Shown here: piece by piece, positions 25,850-35,250 of the stretch
How the letters are laid out: each line of letters starts with the position of its first letter
Position numbering within the stretch: the stretch's first letter is position 1
Source: Phycisphaerae bacterium
Lineage (GTDB): Bacteria > Planctomycetota > Phycisphaerae > Sedimentisphaerales > Anaerobacaceae
Assembly (NCBI GenBank): GCA_030619925.1
Contig: JAUXAL010000032.1
Span: 1-41,145 of the forward strand
Direction: 5' to 3'
DNA length: 41,145 bases
Program-made: the position numbers and the translations under genes
The notes under the pieces: generated by a model
Seen by the model: the letters and a program-made list of their open reading frames with translations, nothing else
Told to the model about the DNA's origin: nothing
Database searches by the model: none

Positions 25850-27736
25850 CTATTTGTCTTTTTTCTCCAAAATTGCCTCAATTTCATCCATGGTTCGATT
25901 CATTGCTACCATTGTTTTGCGGAATGGTTCGGGGCTGGTCATATCCACGCCCGCCTTTTTCAAAAGATCGATTGGATAATCAGATCCACCTGATGATATG
26001 AATTCAATGTATTCTTCAACCGCACCTTTTTCTTTGTTTAGTACCTTTTCAGCCAGGGCTGTAGAGGCAGTAAAGGATGTTGAATACTGATACACGTAGA
26101 AGTTGTAATAAAAATGCGGAACGTATGCCCACTCGACTTTATATAGGTCATCGATATGGCAGAGGCCTTTGTCGTGGCCATAATATTTTTTCAGGATATC
26201 ACCGTAAAGTTCACTGAGCACGTCCCCTGTCAGTGGCTCACCACGTTCGGCCTTTTCGTGTATGCGCAGCTCGAACTCGGCAAACTGAGTTTGCCTGAAA
26301 ACCGTTACCCTGATTCCCTCTAAGTAATTCATCAGCAAAGATAACCGAGTATCATCATCTTTGATTTCTTTGAGCATTTTGTCAATCAGCAGCGCCTCGT
26401 TAAAAGTAGAAGCCACTTCCGCGACAAAAATCGAATAGTCCGCTGTTGGATAGGGCTGGTTCTTGTTGGAATAATAACTGTGCATTGTATGGCCTAATTC
26501 ATGGGCCAACGTACTGACATCGTCATATTGGCCGTTGTAATTCAAAAGGATGTAAGGATGAACATCATAAGCGCCGCCGCTGGAATATGCACCTGACCGC
26601 TTACCCGGTGTCGGATAAACGTCTATCCATCGTTCCTTAAAGGCCTTTTCGACTACACGACTGTAGCTGCTCCCCAACGGTTTTACCGAATCAAGCACAA
26701 GCTTTTTGGCTTCATCGAACGTATATTTCAAATCGACACCTTTAACAACCGGCGCATATACATCTGAGTATTTTAACGTCTCTACGCCTAACATTCGTTT
26801 TTTCAGATTCAGAAAACGGCCAAACGAATCAAGGTTATTGGTAACGTTCTCAATAAGAGCTAAATACACTTGGGTCGGAATATTATTCCTGTCCAATGCC
26901 CTTTCCAGCGAAGAGCCGTAACCGCGCGTGCGGGCGTAAAACATGTCCTTCTTTACATTCGCATAAAGCTGCGTACCAAAAGTCCCCTTGAACTTCTCAA
27001 ATGTCTCCCAGAATGCCTGAAACACAGCTTCGCGGTCCTTTCGATTGGGCAAAGCTCGATAGCGGGTGTACCCGGCCTTGGTCAGCTTGGCTGCAGTGCC
27101 GTCACTTAATGTAATCTCGGGATAAGGCAGTTCCGCGTTACTGAAGACCCCGTAAATCGTGTATGGGCCATCGGCCAGCAAGCCCGCCTCCGCAAGTATC
27201 TTCTCTTCCTTCTCTGATAGTGTATGGGCCTTCATCCGCAGTATGTCATACAAACCCATCTTATAGATTTTCAAACCACGCTCTTGCTTAATAAACGTAT
27301 CGATTGTCTCCTTATTCATCTTGGCAATTTCCGGCGTAATAAATGCCGCCTGGGAATTGTAGTCTGTACTAAGCTGCTGGATTTCCTGCTTCATTGCCAG
27401 ATACTTCGAATTGCGTGTGTCCTGGTCGGATTTCATAGAAGCATAGCTACGTAAGCGACCAAATTCTTTGGACACTCGGCTGTCAAACTCAAGACAAGCC
27501 AACAATTCAGACGCAGAGCCTGCTAATTTGCCTTGGTACCTGGTAACTTCATCAAACTGAGCAACCAGCTCCTGCTTGGCTTTATTCCACGCCTGGTCCG
27601 AAGCATAGAGGTCTTCCAGTTTCCATCTGTACTTAACAGGAACTTGTGCTCTTTCACGGGTTTGGGCTAAAACCTGGGTCTGAGAAAATGCAAAAACTGT
27701 AGTTAATATAATGATGACGCTTAGAACTTTGTTCAT
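25850..27736 (-). CDS. pepF: Exported oligoendopeptidase F (M3B)
   Basis: A 628-residue zinc metallopeptidase of the PepF branch of family M3. The N-terminus MNKVLSVIIILTTVFAFSQ is a signal peptide, unlike cytoplasmic PepF. The N-terminal helical domain begins at VPVKYRWKLEDLYASDQAW. The catalytic motif is HELGH near residue 412 in STLAHELGHTMHSYY. The third zinc ligand is in FVAEVASTFNEALL some 28 residues later. The C-terminal ISSGGSDYPIDLLKKAGVDM is typical. The ATG at 27734-27736 has AAGGAG 6 nt upstream and yields the signal peptide, so I prefer it over a start at 27778. It probably degrades peptides in the periplasm. Confidence 0.92.
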   Translation of the reverse strand: MNKVLSVIIILTTVFAFSQTQVLAQTRERAQVPVKYRWKLEDLYASDQAWNKAKQELVAQFDEVTRYQGKLAGSASELLACLEFDSRVSKEFGRLRSYASMKSDQDTRNSKYLAMKQEIQQLSTDYNSQAAFITPEIAKMNKETIDTFIKQERGLKIYKMGLYDILRMKAHTLSEKEEKILAEAGLLADGPYTIYGVFSNAELPYPEITLSDGTAAKLTKAGYTRYRALPNRKDREAVFQAFWETFEKFKGTFGTQLYANVKKDMFYARTRGYGSSLERALDRNNIPTQVYLALIENVTNNLDSFGRFLNLKKRMLGVETLKYSDVYAPVVKGVDLKYTFDEAKKLVLDSVKPLGSSYSRVVEKAFKERWIDVYPTPGKRSGAYSSGGAYDVHPYILLNYNGQYDDVSTLAHELGHTMHSYYSNKNQPYPTADYSIFVAEVASTFNEALLIDKMLKEIKDDDTRLSLLMNYLEGIRVTVFRQTQFAEFELRIHEKAERGEPLTGDVLSELYGDILKKYYGHDKGLCHIDDLYKVEWAYVPHFYYNFYVYQYSTSFTASTALAEKVLNKEKGAVEEYIEFISSGGSDYPIDLLKKAGVDMTSPEPFRKTMVAMNRTMDEIEAILEKKDK

Positions 27737-27932
27737 ACGAACTCCTTCTACATAAATCGGCTTATGGCTTTTCATCAATATCTTTACTGCCTGTTAACCC
27801 TAAGCTAACATAACATATCTTAAGGCTTACAGCCGGTCGTTGTCAATCCTGCAATGGGCTTGGCCATCCTGTGGACTGCCGGCATTGCAAGGCCGAAATT
27901 GGCAAACTACTTCACAAGCTGCGAACCACGAG

Positions 27933-28859
27933 TCACGAGCTGCGCCTCAGGTGCTGCTGTGCCCATATAGCAAGGGCCGAGCCGGCCAACAAAAACACTC
28001 CGAAAACCAGCTGAAAAACATTTAGCGATTCCCCAAATACCACGTTGGAAATCGCAAGGACGGTAAACGGCTGCGACAATATCACAAGTGCCGGGATAGT
28101 CGCCCCGATACGTTTAATCGCGGCGTAGTAAAGCACATGCCCTAATGCTATGGCTGTCACCCCCGAAATCACAACGCACGCCCACTGCCATCGGCCCATT
28201 GCCACACAGTCCTGTGGTCTTCCAAACAATAGTGCGAGCACACAAAGCCCGGCAACCGTGTAGATGCTTATCACCGAGAAACCGCTGCGGGAATCAATAT
28301 CCCTGAAAGCAATTTTCACAGAAACCGTGTACACCCCCCACATAAAGGCCGTGGCAAGGGCAATGACTATACCGGTTATGGTCCTGGTCGCAGCCAAGTC
28401 TTCCTTGTAGTACATCACGCCGGCCACACCGATTACCGAAAGCAACAACCCCAACCAGAAGCGTTTGCTTTTGACCAACGGTCTTTCGTCGGCAAAGAAA
28501 GCAAAAGAAAAGCCTGCTATCCAGATAACAGATGTTTTTGTCAACAGGACCATAAAGGCTGGGCCGATATAGTAAAACGCCCCGGCCCACAAACTCTGCA
28601 TAGCGACGTTTGCCGCCGCCGGCACAATAGCCTTTCGCCAGATTCTTGCATCAAACTGTTTTCTTTTGATGGAAAGCAAAAGAAACGGCAGCCAGAACAG
28701 ACAAGCCGCCGAATATCGCAGCAGGTTCTGTGTCCACGAATCAACATAGTCGGCCAGATATGTTATAAAAATCGGCCCTAACGACCAAAAAAACAGCACA
28801 CCAACGCAGGCGAAGGTCGCCGAGAGGTCAATTTTTCGAATGTTCGCGTGTCCATTCAC
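27933..28859 (-). CDS. EamA/DMT-family transporter
   Basis: A 308-residue inner-membrane protein with about ten hydrophobic helices and two EamA halves. The first contains LFFWSLGPIFITYLADYV, the second GIVIALATAFMWGVYTVSV, each starting with the usual helix pair. The DMT superfamily exports or imports metabolites and amino acids; substrate cannot be told from sequence. Starts at ATG. The gene is followed by pepF 197 bp downstream. Not obviously linked to neighbours. Confidence 0.87.
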   Translation of the reverse strand: MNGHANIRKIDLSATFACVGVLFFWSLGPIFITYLADYVDSWTQNLLRYSAACLFWLPFLLLSIKRKQFDARIWRKAIVPAAANVAMQSLWAGAFYYIGPAFMVLLTKTSVIWIAGFSFAFFADERPLVKSKRFWLGLLLSVIGVAGVMYYKEDLAATRTITGIVIALATAFMWGVYTVSVKIAFRDIDSRSGFSVISIYTVAGLCVLALLFGRPQDCVAMGRWQWACVVISGVTAIALGHVLYYAAIKRIGATIPALVILSQPFTVLAISNVVFGESLNVFQLVFGVFLLAGSALAIWAQQHLRRSS

Positions 28860-29324
28860 TAAGCTTCTCCAGGTTCCCGGATAAGGTTCAGCTACAATAT
28901 AAGCTCAGTAACACGCGCAATCAATATTATTGTGCTTGAGTCTTCTGTCCTCTGTCTTCTGTCTTGAGTCTTGGGTCTTGAGTCTGTGGTCTTAATTAAC
29001 CACTCACCAATTAACTACTCACCAATCACCATTCACTACTCACGGCTTGGCCTTGTTCCTCTATATATTACAGCCTGTCACCCTATACATTGGAATTAGT
29101 ATGAACGCTACATAGCTATGCTATATACTGTATTATAGTATAGTGCTATGCTACATAGCTTATGCCTCTCTATGCTCCCGGAATTATTTCTTATTGTTCC
29201 AGATTCCTCTCTTGTTCGTACTCTGCAATCCACTCTCTGTCTTCAGTTGTCAATCTTGGGTCTTCGGTCTTCCGTCTTCTGTCTTCTGTCCTCTGTCATT
29301 ACGAGCAGCGCAAAGCCGAGAAAT
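28860..29324. repeat. Intergenic repeat cluster between kinase and EamA genes
   Basis: No CDS. It contains TCTTCTGTCCTCTG/TCTTGAGTCTTGGG tracts at 28935-28995, ACTCACCAATTAACTACTC-type words at 28995-29045, and a second TCTTCTGTC tract at 29245-29300. At 29105-29160 there is an imperfect dyad of CTACATAGC and GCTATGCTA words around TATACTGTATTATAGTATA. Confidence 0.6.
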
Positions 29325-31748
29325 CTATTCCTTTGTGCCTTCCTCACGGGGCAGCTTTGCCCGCCATTGCTCGGCCTGTTGCGGCTTGCCCCAGGCCTCG
29401 TAAAGCTCAATAAGGTTGTTCAAAGAGTCCAACGTATGCGGATGCTTCTCGCCCAGTCTTTGTTTTCTGCCTTCGACTGCTTCGAGCAGCAGTCGTTCTG
29501 CCTCATCGTAGCGAGCCTGCTCTTTGTACAGCACAGCCAGGTCGTTCATGGATTCCAGCGTTGCCGGATGGTCCTCACCTAACTTGCGCTTCCTGCCCTC
29601 TAATGCCTTCTTGAACAAAGGCTCCGCTTCATCATAACGCTTCTGCTTTGTAAGCAACACAGCAAAGCCGTTCATGAAGCCGAGGGTTTCGGGGTGTTCT
29701 TCACCCAGTTGGCCGGGTGCAATCTCCAGCATCTCGGTAAATAGGTTCTCCGCCTCCTCGTATCGGTCTTGAGCCGTATATAGGCGTGCAAGGCCGTACA
29801 TAGATTGCAGCGTATGCCGGTGCTTATCGCCCAATACCAGGCGCTTCGTCTCCAATGCCTTGAAAAACAACTGCTCTGCCTCGCTGTAACGCCCTTGGTC
29901 TATATACATATTGGCCAGGTCCTTTGTGTACAGCAGCCTCCCCCAGGAGTCTGCACCCCACTTGGCAGTGGCCAGCGTCTCCACAAAAACCCGCTCTGCC
30001 TCTTCGTAACGTCCCTGGGCCGCGTACACACGGGCAAGATTGCACTTCCAAAAAGGAAGCTGGGGAACGTTCTCCTCCCCCACCTCATGCCGGACTATCT
30101 CTAATATCTTGTCGAGCAACAATTCCGCTTCTTTGTATTTGCCCAGCCACCAGTACGTCACGGCAAGGGCATCCATGGTGAACAGCTGGTCTTCCACACC
30201 ACTAACGCGTTGCCTGATTTGCAGAATCTTGGTCAACAGACGCTCCAAATCGTGATACCGACCCTGGTCCAGGTAAACCCGGCCGAGGCGGAACATAGAC
30301 CGCAGTGTATACCGGTGCTCCTCACCATGCTGCTGTCGATAGATTCGCAGCGCACGCAACAAGTGTTGCTCAGCCTTCGTTGACTCGCCAAGGCTACGGT
30401 ACGTAGAGCCCAGCTTATAGCTAATCGATGCCTCAATGAGTGGCTGGTCCCTGAACTTACCCTCAAGGTTTTTCGAGGCGGCATCGAGAACATAACTGAC
30501 GGTTGCTTCACCGACCCTGGCCTCGCGCACCGAGCCCAGAACATCATTCTCGAGGAAGTCAGCGATGAGCTGCGCCTCTGCACGGGCGCGGGCCTGGCCA
30601 ATGGCCAAGACAGTCGAAACCACGACTCCAGCAATAAGCACAACGAGTACCGCTGCGATGCCGGTAACCAACGCTCGTTTTCGCCGTACGAACTTTTTGA
30701 TTAGGTACATCGTTGACTCGGGCCCGGCTATTAGCGGAGCACCTTTTAAGTAGTTCTGGATGTCATCGGCAAGCTCGGAGGCCGAGCGATAACGGCGTGT
30801 GCGTTCCTTGCGCATAGCTTTGAGAGGAATCCATTCCAATTCCTTGTGCAGACGTTTAGCTAACGTTCCAACCTCGGTACGGCGCCTTTGCGCAATCTTT
30901 GTGGCCTCTTCGCCCAGGCTCGTCAGCCGGGTGCTCGGCGTCCTGGGCTCGGTTTCGCAGATAACCTGCCGGATGTGGTCAACCCCACCTTTACGAAGCT
31001 CCTTTGGGTCAAATGGCAGCGCGCCAATGAGCAGCTCGTAGAGTACTACACCAAGCGAATAAATATCCGAGCGGGTATCAACGTCCTGAGCGGTCGTCTC
31101 GGCCTGCTCTGGACTCATGTACTCAGGTGTCCCGACAAACTGGCCCTGCTCGGTGTACAGTGTCCGCTCGGTCAAAGGCTGGCTGATGGCCTTGGCCACC
31201 CCGAAGTCGATAATCTTTGGCACCGGATTGTTGCCCTCAATGGCCACCAGAATATTCGTTGGCTTGATGTCACGGTGGATGATAGCTTTCTGGTGGGCGT
31301 GCTGGACGGCTTCGCATACCTGCAAGAAGAGTTTAAGGCGTTCTTCGATGCCGAGCTTTTCCCGGTCGCAGTGCCTTGTGAGGGACAGGCCCTTAACGTG
31401 TTCCATTACAAAGTACGGCCGACCCGCATCAGTCATTCCTGCATCGAAGACCTGAGCGATATTGGGGTGGTCCAGCAGGGCCAGGGCCTGACGCTCGGCC
31501 TCGAAGCGGGCGATGACCTGCTTGGTGTCCATGCCCGGCTTGATGACCTTCAGCGCCACACGGCGTTTGACCGGCCCTTGCTGCTCTGCTAAGTAAACCA
31601 CTGCGAAACCGCCTTCGCCCAGGACGCTGAGCAGCTTATAGGGACCTATCTGCCCACCTGGTCCTCCCGCCCCGTTGGCGAAACTGGCGGTGGGAACAGA
31701 TTCACCCTCACCCGGCTGCCTATTCTTTCTTTTTTCAGTCTCGCTCAT
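29325..31748 (-). CDS. Ser/Thr protein kinase with membrane helix and TPR repeats
   Basis: An 807-residue membrane kinase. N-terminal kinase domain (about 36-335): Gly loop GEGGFAVV at 44-51, catalytic Lys K67 in VALKVIKPG, HRDIKPTN with D160, and DFG at 181-183. One membrane helix at about 359-384 (ALVTGIAAVLVVLIAGVVVS) follows. Residues about 440-800 are tandem 42-residue TPR units of kinesin-light-chain type, with recurring YEEAExLFxxxLE and LGEEHPxTLxSMN. The layout, kinase inside and TPR outside, is common in planctomycetes. The ATG at 31746-31748 is preferred; TTG at 31766 and ATG at 31754 are alternatives. Two broken copies of its first codons lie at 35620-36530. Confidence 0.93.
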   Translation of the reverse strand: MSETEKRKNRQPGEGESVPTASFANGAGGPGGQIGPYKLLSVLGEGGFAVVYLAEQQGPVKRRVALKVIKPGMDTKQVIARFEAERQALALLDHPNIAQVFDAGMTDAGRPYFVMEHVKGLSLTRHCDREKLGIEERLKLFLQVCEAVQHAHQKAIIHRDIKPTNILVAIEGNNPVPKIIDFGVAKAISQPLTERTLYTEQGQFVGTPEYMSPEQAETTAQDVDTRSDIYSLGVVLYELLIGALPFDPKELRKGGVDHIRQVICETEPRTPSTRLTSLGEEATKIAQRRRTEVGTLAKRLHKELEWIPLKAMRKERTRRYRSASELADDIQNYLKGAPLIAGPESTMYLIKKFVRRKRALVTGIAAVLVVLIAGVVVSTVLAIGQARARAEAQLIADFLENDVLGSVREARVGEATVSYVLDAASKNLEGKFRDQPLIEASISYKLGSTYRSLGESTKAEQHLLRALRIYRQQHGEEHRYTLRSMFRLGRVYLDQGRYHDLERLLTKILQIRQRVSGVEDQLFTMDALAVTYWWLGKYKEAELLLDKILEIVRHEVGEENVPQLPFWKCNLARVYAAQGRYEEAERVFVETLATAKWGADSWGRLLYTKDLANMYIDQGRYSEAEQLFFKALETKRLVLGDKHRHTLQSMYGLARLYTAQDRYEEAENLFTEMLEIAPGQLGEEHPETLGFMNGFAVLLTKQKRYDEAEPLFKKALEGRKRKLGEDHPATLESMNDLAVLYKEQARYDEAERLLLEAVEGRKQRLGEKHPHTLDSLNNLIELYEAWGKPQQAEQWRAKLPREEGTKE

Positions 31749-32278
31749 CGGCATCCTACTTTCCAACTATACAATACCCAAATCTGCAATTGGCGTCAAT
31801 CGAAAAAACCACCCTGTGAGACCTTTTGGCCAGATACGCCTCACGCTTCATGAGACCTGTCCTCGAGCGAAGCGAAGGATACGAAACCCTGCCCACAAAA
31901 TCCGTCTAACAAGAGTAGAATTCTCTTAGCTTAATTAGTTCCTGTTGCGGAAAACAAAAACTGACGATGTCACCCCTGCGAGGGACCCCGCCTTGCGGGA
32001 ACCCAAAGCAGGGGTCCAGAGCGAAAAAGCTGGATTCCCGCTTCCGCGGGAATGACAAATACTGTTTCCGCAACAGGAACTAACTAAAAGAATTCTACCT
32101 GAGCGCAGCCGAAGGGCCTCGTTCGCACAAACCCGCAAACCTTGTGCGGGCGCAGACAGGAACCCATTCTCCTATCTCCTGGTCTTGTGTCTTGAGTCTT
32201 TACGTGGCGGCTTGCACTCAGGCACGAAGCAGTTGTAATTTCGTTAGTTTTTTCCCGGCGCCCTTACCGTGTTTTCTT
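31749..32278. other. Intergenic region holding a MITE-like element
   Basis: No convincing gene. It contains the inverted-repeat element described separately, GTCCTCGAGCGAAGCGAAGGAT at about 31859-31880 with a related GAGCGCAGCCGAAGGGCCT near 32101-32119, and a short GTCTTGTGTCTTGAGTCTT tract near 32182-32200. Confidence 0.5.
31915..32098. mobile_element. 184-bp MITE-like inverted-repeat element
   Basis: TTAGTTCCTGTTGCGGAAA at 31935-31953 has its perfect complement at 32065-32083. The match continues outward with GTAGAATTCT at 31915-31924 against AGAATTCTAC at 32089-32098, interrupted by a few bases. Inside lie GGGACCCCGCCTTGCGGGAAC and GGATTCCCGCTTCCGCGGGA palindromes and TGTCA/TGACA words. 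No reading frame. The size, long terminal inverted repeats and lack of coding fit a miniature transposable element. Confidence 0.65.
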
Positions 32279-32497
32279 CTATTTGCGTTGTGGGCGAACC
32301 CCTTGGCCTTCTGCCTTGAGTGCTTGGCGTTCACGTTCTACTTGGCGATAAATTTTACAGGCACAATGTCGCATTACCCCCAGCAATATGTCACAGACCT
32401 TGTCATTTTGCAGTGCGTATGAATTGTTGACGAGGCCTATTAAGTCATTGGCTGTCTGTAACGCTTTCAAAATGTGTGCTTTGCTTTGGTTATCCAT
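32279..32497 (-). CDS. Small hypothetical protein (72 aa)
   Basis: I do not recognise the family. It opens MDNQSKAHILKALQTANDL, is mostly helical, has a Cys pair in MRHCACKIYRQ and a very basic, charged C-terminus ending RPQRK. The ATG at 32495-32497 has AAGGAG (plus-strand 32505-32510) exactly 7 nt upstream, which is why I accept it as a real gene and reject the longer frame from 32623. It lies downstream of another small gene on the same strand. A GCCCGCCA/TGGCGGGC hairpin lies between them. Confidence 0.6.
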   Translation of the reverse strand: MDNQSKAHILKALQTANDLIGLVNNSYALQNDKVCDILLGVMRHCACKIYRQVERERQALKAEGQGVRPQRK

Positions 32498-32565
32498 TTT
32501 GTTTCTCCTTATTATCTGCGCATTGGGCTTACATTTAGAGCTTTGATGAAATATGCTCCATCGGG

Positions 32566-32595
32566 AGCAAGCCCGCCATACGTCTGGCGGGCAAG
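32566..32595. repeat. GCCCGCCA hairpin repeat
   Basis: AGCAAGCCCGCCATACGTCT then GGCGGGCAAG, a stem-loop nearly identical to one at about 453-483. Confidence 0.55.
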
Positions 32596-32613
32596 AATCA
32601 ACGTGCTGTGCCG

Positions 32614-32883
32614 TTACGCCCACACATCCAAAAATTGCCCCTGTGCGGCTTCTTCAGCGAATTTATGCCGGCCAAAAGATTTGTCGATATCGGACTTTAC
32701 CTTATCATTCGAATGGGCTGTATTATCAGCGCTTTGCTCATAAGGCTTCAGTTGTACATTCTGTCCTCTAACGGTCTTGGTCAAAGCAGACGGCCTGTTT
32801 GCTCTTTTGGGTTGACCATGCTCAGAAGTTTTATGAGTCAACGGGACTGACCGGATAACTTTGCACTGGATCTTCTTAACCAT
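32614..32883 (-). CDS. Small basic hypothetical protein (89 aa)
   Basis: Unrecognised. It begins MVKKIQCKVIRSVPLTHKTS, is hydrophilic, rich in Lys, Ser and Thr, with no membrane segment, and ends FLDVWA. The ATG at 32881-32883 follows a G-rich GGGGGGTAA that can pair with 16S rRNA, so translation is plausible. It lies about 400 bp behind the sigma54 activator on the same strand, with a 72-aa gene downstream, so the two may form a small operon. Composition is ordinary, with no domain hints. Confidence 0.5.
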   Translation of the reverse strand: MVKKIQCKVIRSVPLTHKTSEHGQPKRANRPSALTKTVRGQNVQLKPYEQSADNTAHSNDKVKSDIDKSFGRHKFAEEAAQGQFLDVWA

Positions 32884-33280
32884 TGTCTTACCCCCCTCAA
32901 GAATCCCCCTATTTGGTTGCCAGGCTGCCCTGGTTTGCTTATCTCACTGACATTAATAAACAACGGGCGTGCCCAACTGCCGAGCGCAGTTGTAGAAAAA
33001 CCGTAAGTCCATGTATAGCAAGCAGATATATTGATAGAATCTTCCGGGGCCGGCCAGAGAATGTCTTACTTCAAAGCTGTTAATGAGACATCAAGAGGTC
33101 GGCTGCAGAAGGTTAGACGAAGCACTTTTGCCGGGAGGGTGTTGTAAGGTCTTATGTATCAAACCGTTATATGTGGATTGGTAGCAGGTCTTCGAGATTG
33201 TGGTGTCTCATTTAGAGTAAATGAGGCGCCATAAGCTATCTGAGACACTTGAAGGCTATTTGAGATACTTGAAGGACAGG
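32884..33280. other. Intergenic region with palindrome and short direct repeat
   Basis: No gene seen. CTCATTTA-GAG-TAAATGAG forms a perfect 8-bp palindrome at about 33208-33226. Behind it, CTATCTGAGACACTTGAAGG and CTATTTGAGATACTTGAAGG are tandem imperfect 20-nt direct repeats (about 33236-33276). ATGAGACA also occurs near 33084. I found no sigma54 -24/-12 pair here. Confidence 0.45.
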
Positions 33281-35080
33281 TTATCGGACTGCGGGCTCGC
33301 TTGTTCTTTCACTGTCTTTGAGGAATCGATACAGGGTGGCCCGCGAAACGCCAAGCCTCAGTGCGGTCTCGACTTTATTGCCGCCGGTTTCATCCAGAGT
33401 GCGCCACACGGTCTCGGCATCAAGCTTGCGTTTTCGCTGTTTCTTTGGGTAGCTGTGTCTCGGCGCGTATGTCATAAGAATCTTCGAGGGTAAATATTCA
33501 GGCAGCAGCAGGTTATCTCTACATTTTATCAGCGCATATTTAAGAGCGTTTTCAAGCTCTCGAACATTTCCAGGCCAGTCATAATCCATCATAACACCGA
33601 CAGTTTCTGGTGATAGAATAACATCTTCTCGGTCCATCTCTTTCAGGGCCCTCTTCAGGAGGTTCTCGGCCAGTAGTGGGATATCGTTTCGCCGTTCACG
33701 CAACGGCGGCAGATATACGGGAACCACGCACAATCTGTAGAAAAGGTCCTCCCGGAATCTTCCTGCTGCAACTTCTTCCGCGAGATTTTTATTCGTTGCA
33801 CTGATGACCCGTATATCAACTTTTATGCTCTCCTCTCCGCCCACGCGCTGAAAAGTCCCTTCCTGCAGAACCCGCAGGAGCTTGACCTGCGTCGCACCGG
33901 GGAGCTCTCCGATTTCATCCAGAAAGATTGTTCCTCCATCTGCCAGTTCGAAACGCCCTTTCCTGTCACCAACAGCTCCGGTAAAAGCCCCCTTAACATG
34001 TCCGAACAGCTCACTTTCCAGGACCCCCTCGGGCAGTGCCCCGCAGTTGACAGCAACGAAAGGCTTATCGGCCAGGGGGCCTTCATTGTGAATAGCTGCG
34101 GCAACAAGCTCTTTACCTGTGCCGCTTTCGCCCTGAATTAGCACAGGGATATTGACCTCGGCAACCTCCCTGATGGTGTCAAACAATTCCAGCATCTTTG
34201 CATTGCGGCCCACGATCCCGGCAAACGACTGCTCCGTTTTCAACCGCCGACGCAGGTGGGACAGTTCAGCGGTGTCCATTTCCAGCTTCTTTTTGGTTGC
34301 CCTGAGGATGTCTGTTTGGGATATAATCCCGCACGGCCGTTTGTCCTCCGTAACAACCAGTCGGCGGATACCCATTTTCTCCATAATCCTGCTGCTGCTG
34401 AACACCGAGTAATCGGCCGACACGCTCGCCACGGGAGTAGACATCACCTCGGCCATCGTAATCTGGTCAGGGCTCTTTTGCGGCGCCACAACTCTTGCCA
34501 GAAGGTCTCTTTCCGTGACAATACCCACCACCTCGTCTCCCTCCAGCACTACGATGCACGATATTTTGCGGCTGGTCATAATTTCCGCCGCTTCCACTAT
34601 ACTCGCGTTGCTCTGCACTCCAGCCACATCCCTGCTCATTATCTCCTCTACATCCTTCCACCTGCCGTAGAATGTCACAACTTGAACCAGGTCTGTTTGT
34701 GTTACAATTCCGACCAGCTGTTTCTTCTCCAGGATTGGCAGTCGCTTGATATGCTTGTCCTCCATAATTCTGATGGCATCAAACACGGACAAATCAGGGG
34801 ATATAGTCTCTACCGGAGAAGACATTATTTCCCTTACCTTTATCCTATCGAAATCCTTCTCCCTGACCGCAACCCTTTTGAGGAAGTCCGTCTCGGTAAG
34901 GATACCTGCCACACTGCCATTGTCCTCAACGACGACGCACGAAACGTTATTCTCAGACATAATCTTCGCCGCTGAAGCTACCGTTTCATTCGAGCAAATG
35001 GTAACCACATCCTCCCTCATCACGTCGACTACTGCCAGCGGAACCCATAACGAGCCTGTCAGATTATTGAAAACACCCAT
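33281..35080 (-). CDS. Sigma54-dependent transcription activator with four CBS domains
   Basis: A 599-residue regulator. Four CBS motifs lie at about 17-70, 80-135, 143-197 and 208-262, each with the VxVVEDxxxVxGIxTETDxL pattern. A short coiled coil (263-283) links them to a AAA+ domain (288-515): Walker A GESGTGKE at 317-324, the sigma54-contact loop GAFTGA at 364-369, and Walker [12 protein letters not shown] near 382-392. The C-terminal Fis-type helix-turn-helix is in [25 protein letters not shown] pairs usually sense adenine nucleotides, so this activator may read energy charge or a second messenger (inference). Its targets are unknown. Dispersed repeat copy B lies 67 bp upstream. Confidence 0.93.
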   Translation of the reverse strand: MGVFNNLTGSLWVPLAVVDVMREDVVTICSNETVASAAKIMSENNVSCVVVEDNGSVAGILTETDFLKRVAVREKDFDRIKVREIMSSPVETISPDLSVFDAIRIMEDKHIKRLPILEKKQLVGIVTQTDLVQVVTFYGRWKDVEEIMSRDVAGVQSNASIVEAAEIMTSRKISCIVVLEGDEVVGIVTERDLLARVVAPQKSPDQITMAEVMSTPVASVSADYSVFSSSRIMEKMGIRRLVVTEDKRPCGIISQTDILRATKKKLEMDTAELSHLRRRLKTEQSFAGIVGRNAKMLELFDTIREVAEVNIPVLIQGESGTGKELVAAAIHNEGPLADKPFVAVNCGALPEGVLESELFGHVKGAFTGAVGDRKGRFELADGGTIFLDEIGELPGATQVKLLRVLQEGTFQRVGGEESIKVDIRVISATNKNLAEEVAAGRFREDLFYRLCVVPVYLPPLRERRNDIPLLAENLLKRALKEMDREDVILSPETVGVMMDYDWPGNVRELENALKYALIKCRDNLLLPEYLPSKILMTYAPRHSYPKKQRKRKLDAETVWRTLDETGGNKVETALRLGVSRATLYRFLKDSERTSEPAVR

Positions 35081-35146
35081 TATCTTGCTCTAAATTAAAT
35101 TGCCAAACTGCTCTCTATTGGCCATCAGCTTTTGCATCGCCGCCCG

Positions 35147-35250
35147 TTTATTACTGAACTTTGCGTTATTAAAGCAACGCTCCGGTGGCACCCTCAAACT
35201 TGTTTGGGGGTGTTGAAAATCATTTATTTTGCAAACATCACTAACGGCGG
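35147..35250. repeat. Dispersed repeat, copy B (most complete)
   Basis: CTGAACTTTGCGTTATTAAA at the left, CCCTCAAAC/GTTTGGGGG hairpin at 35191-35210, and TATTTTGCAAACATCA then TAACGG at the right. Copies A and C share its left part, A also its right part. Lies upstream of the sigma54 activator. Confidence 0.7.

Noticed and set aside
29105-29160. Possible tRNA or structured RNA in the TATA-rich dyad
   Set aside because: No cloverleaf, T-loop or anticodon arm can be drawn; it is a simple imperfect dyad.
32279-32623. A longer 114-residue version of the small hypothetical gene
   Set aside because: The first 42 residues cross a repeat hairpin and overlap the upstream gene; the internal ATG at 32497 has a perfectly placed AAGGAG.
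32884-33280. Sigma54 promoter for the small genes behind the activator
   Set aside because: I looked for GCAA-N5-GTGCCA on the plus strand (the complement of -24/-12) and found no acceptable match.
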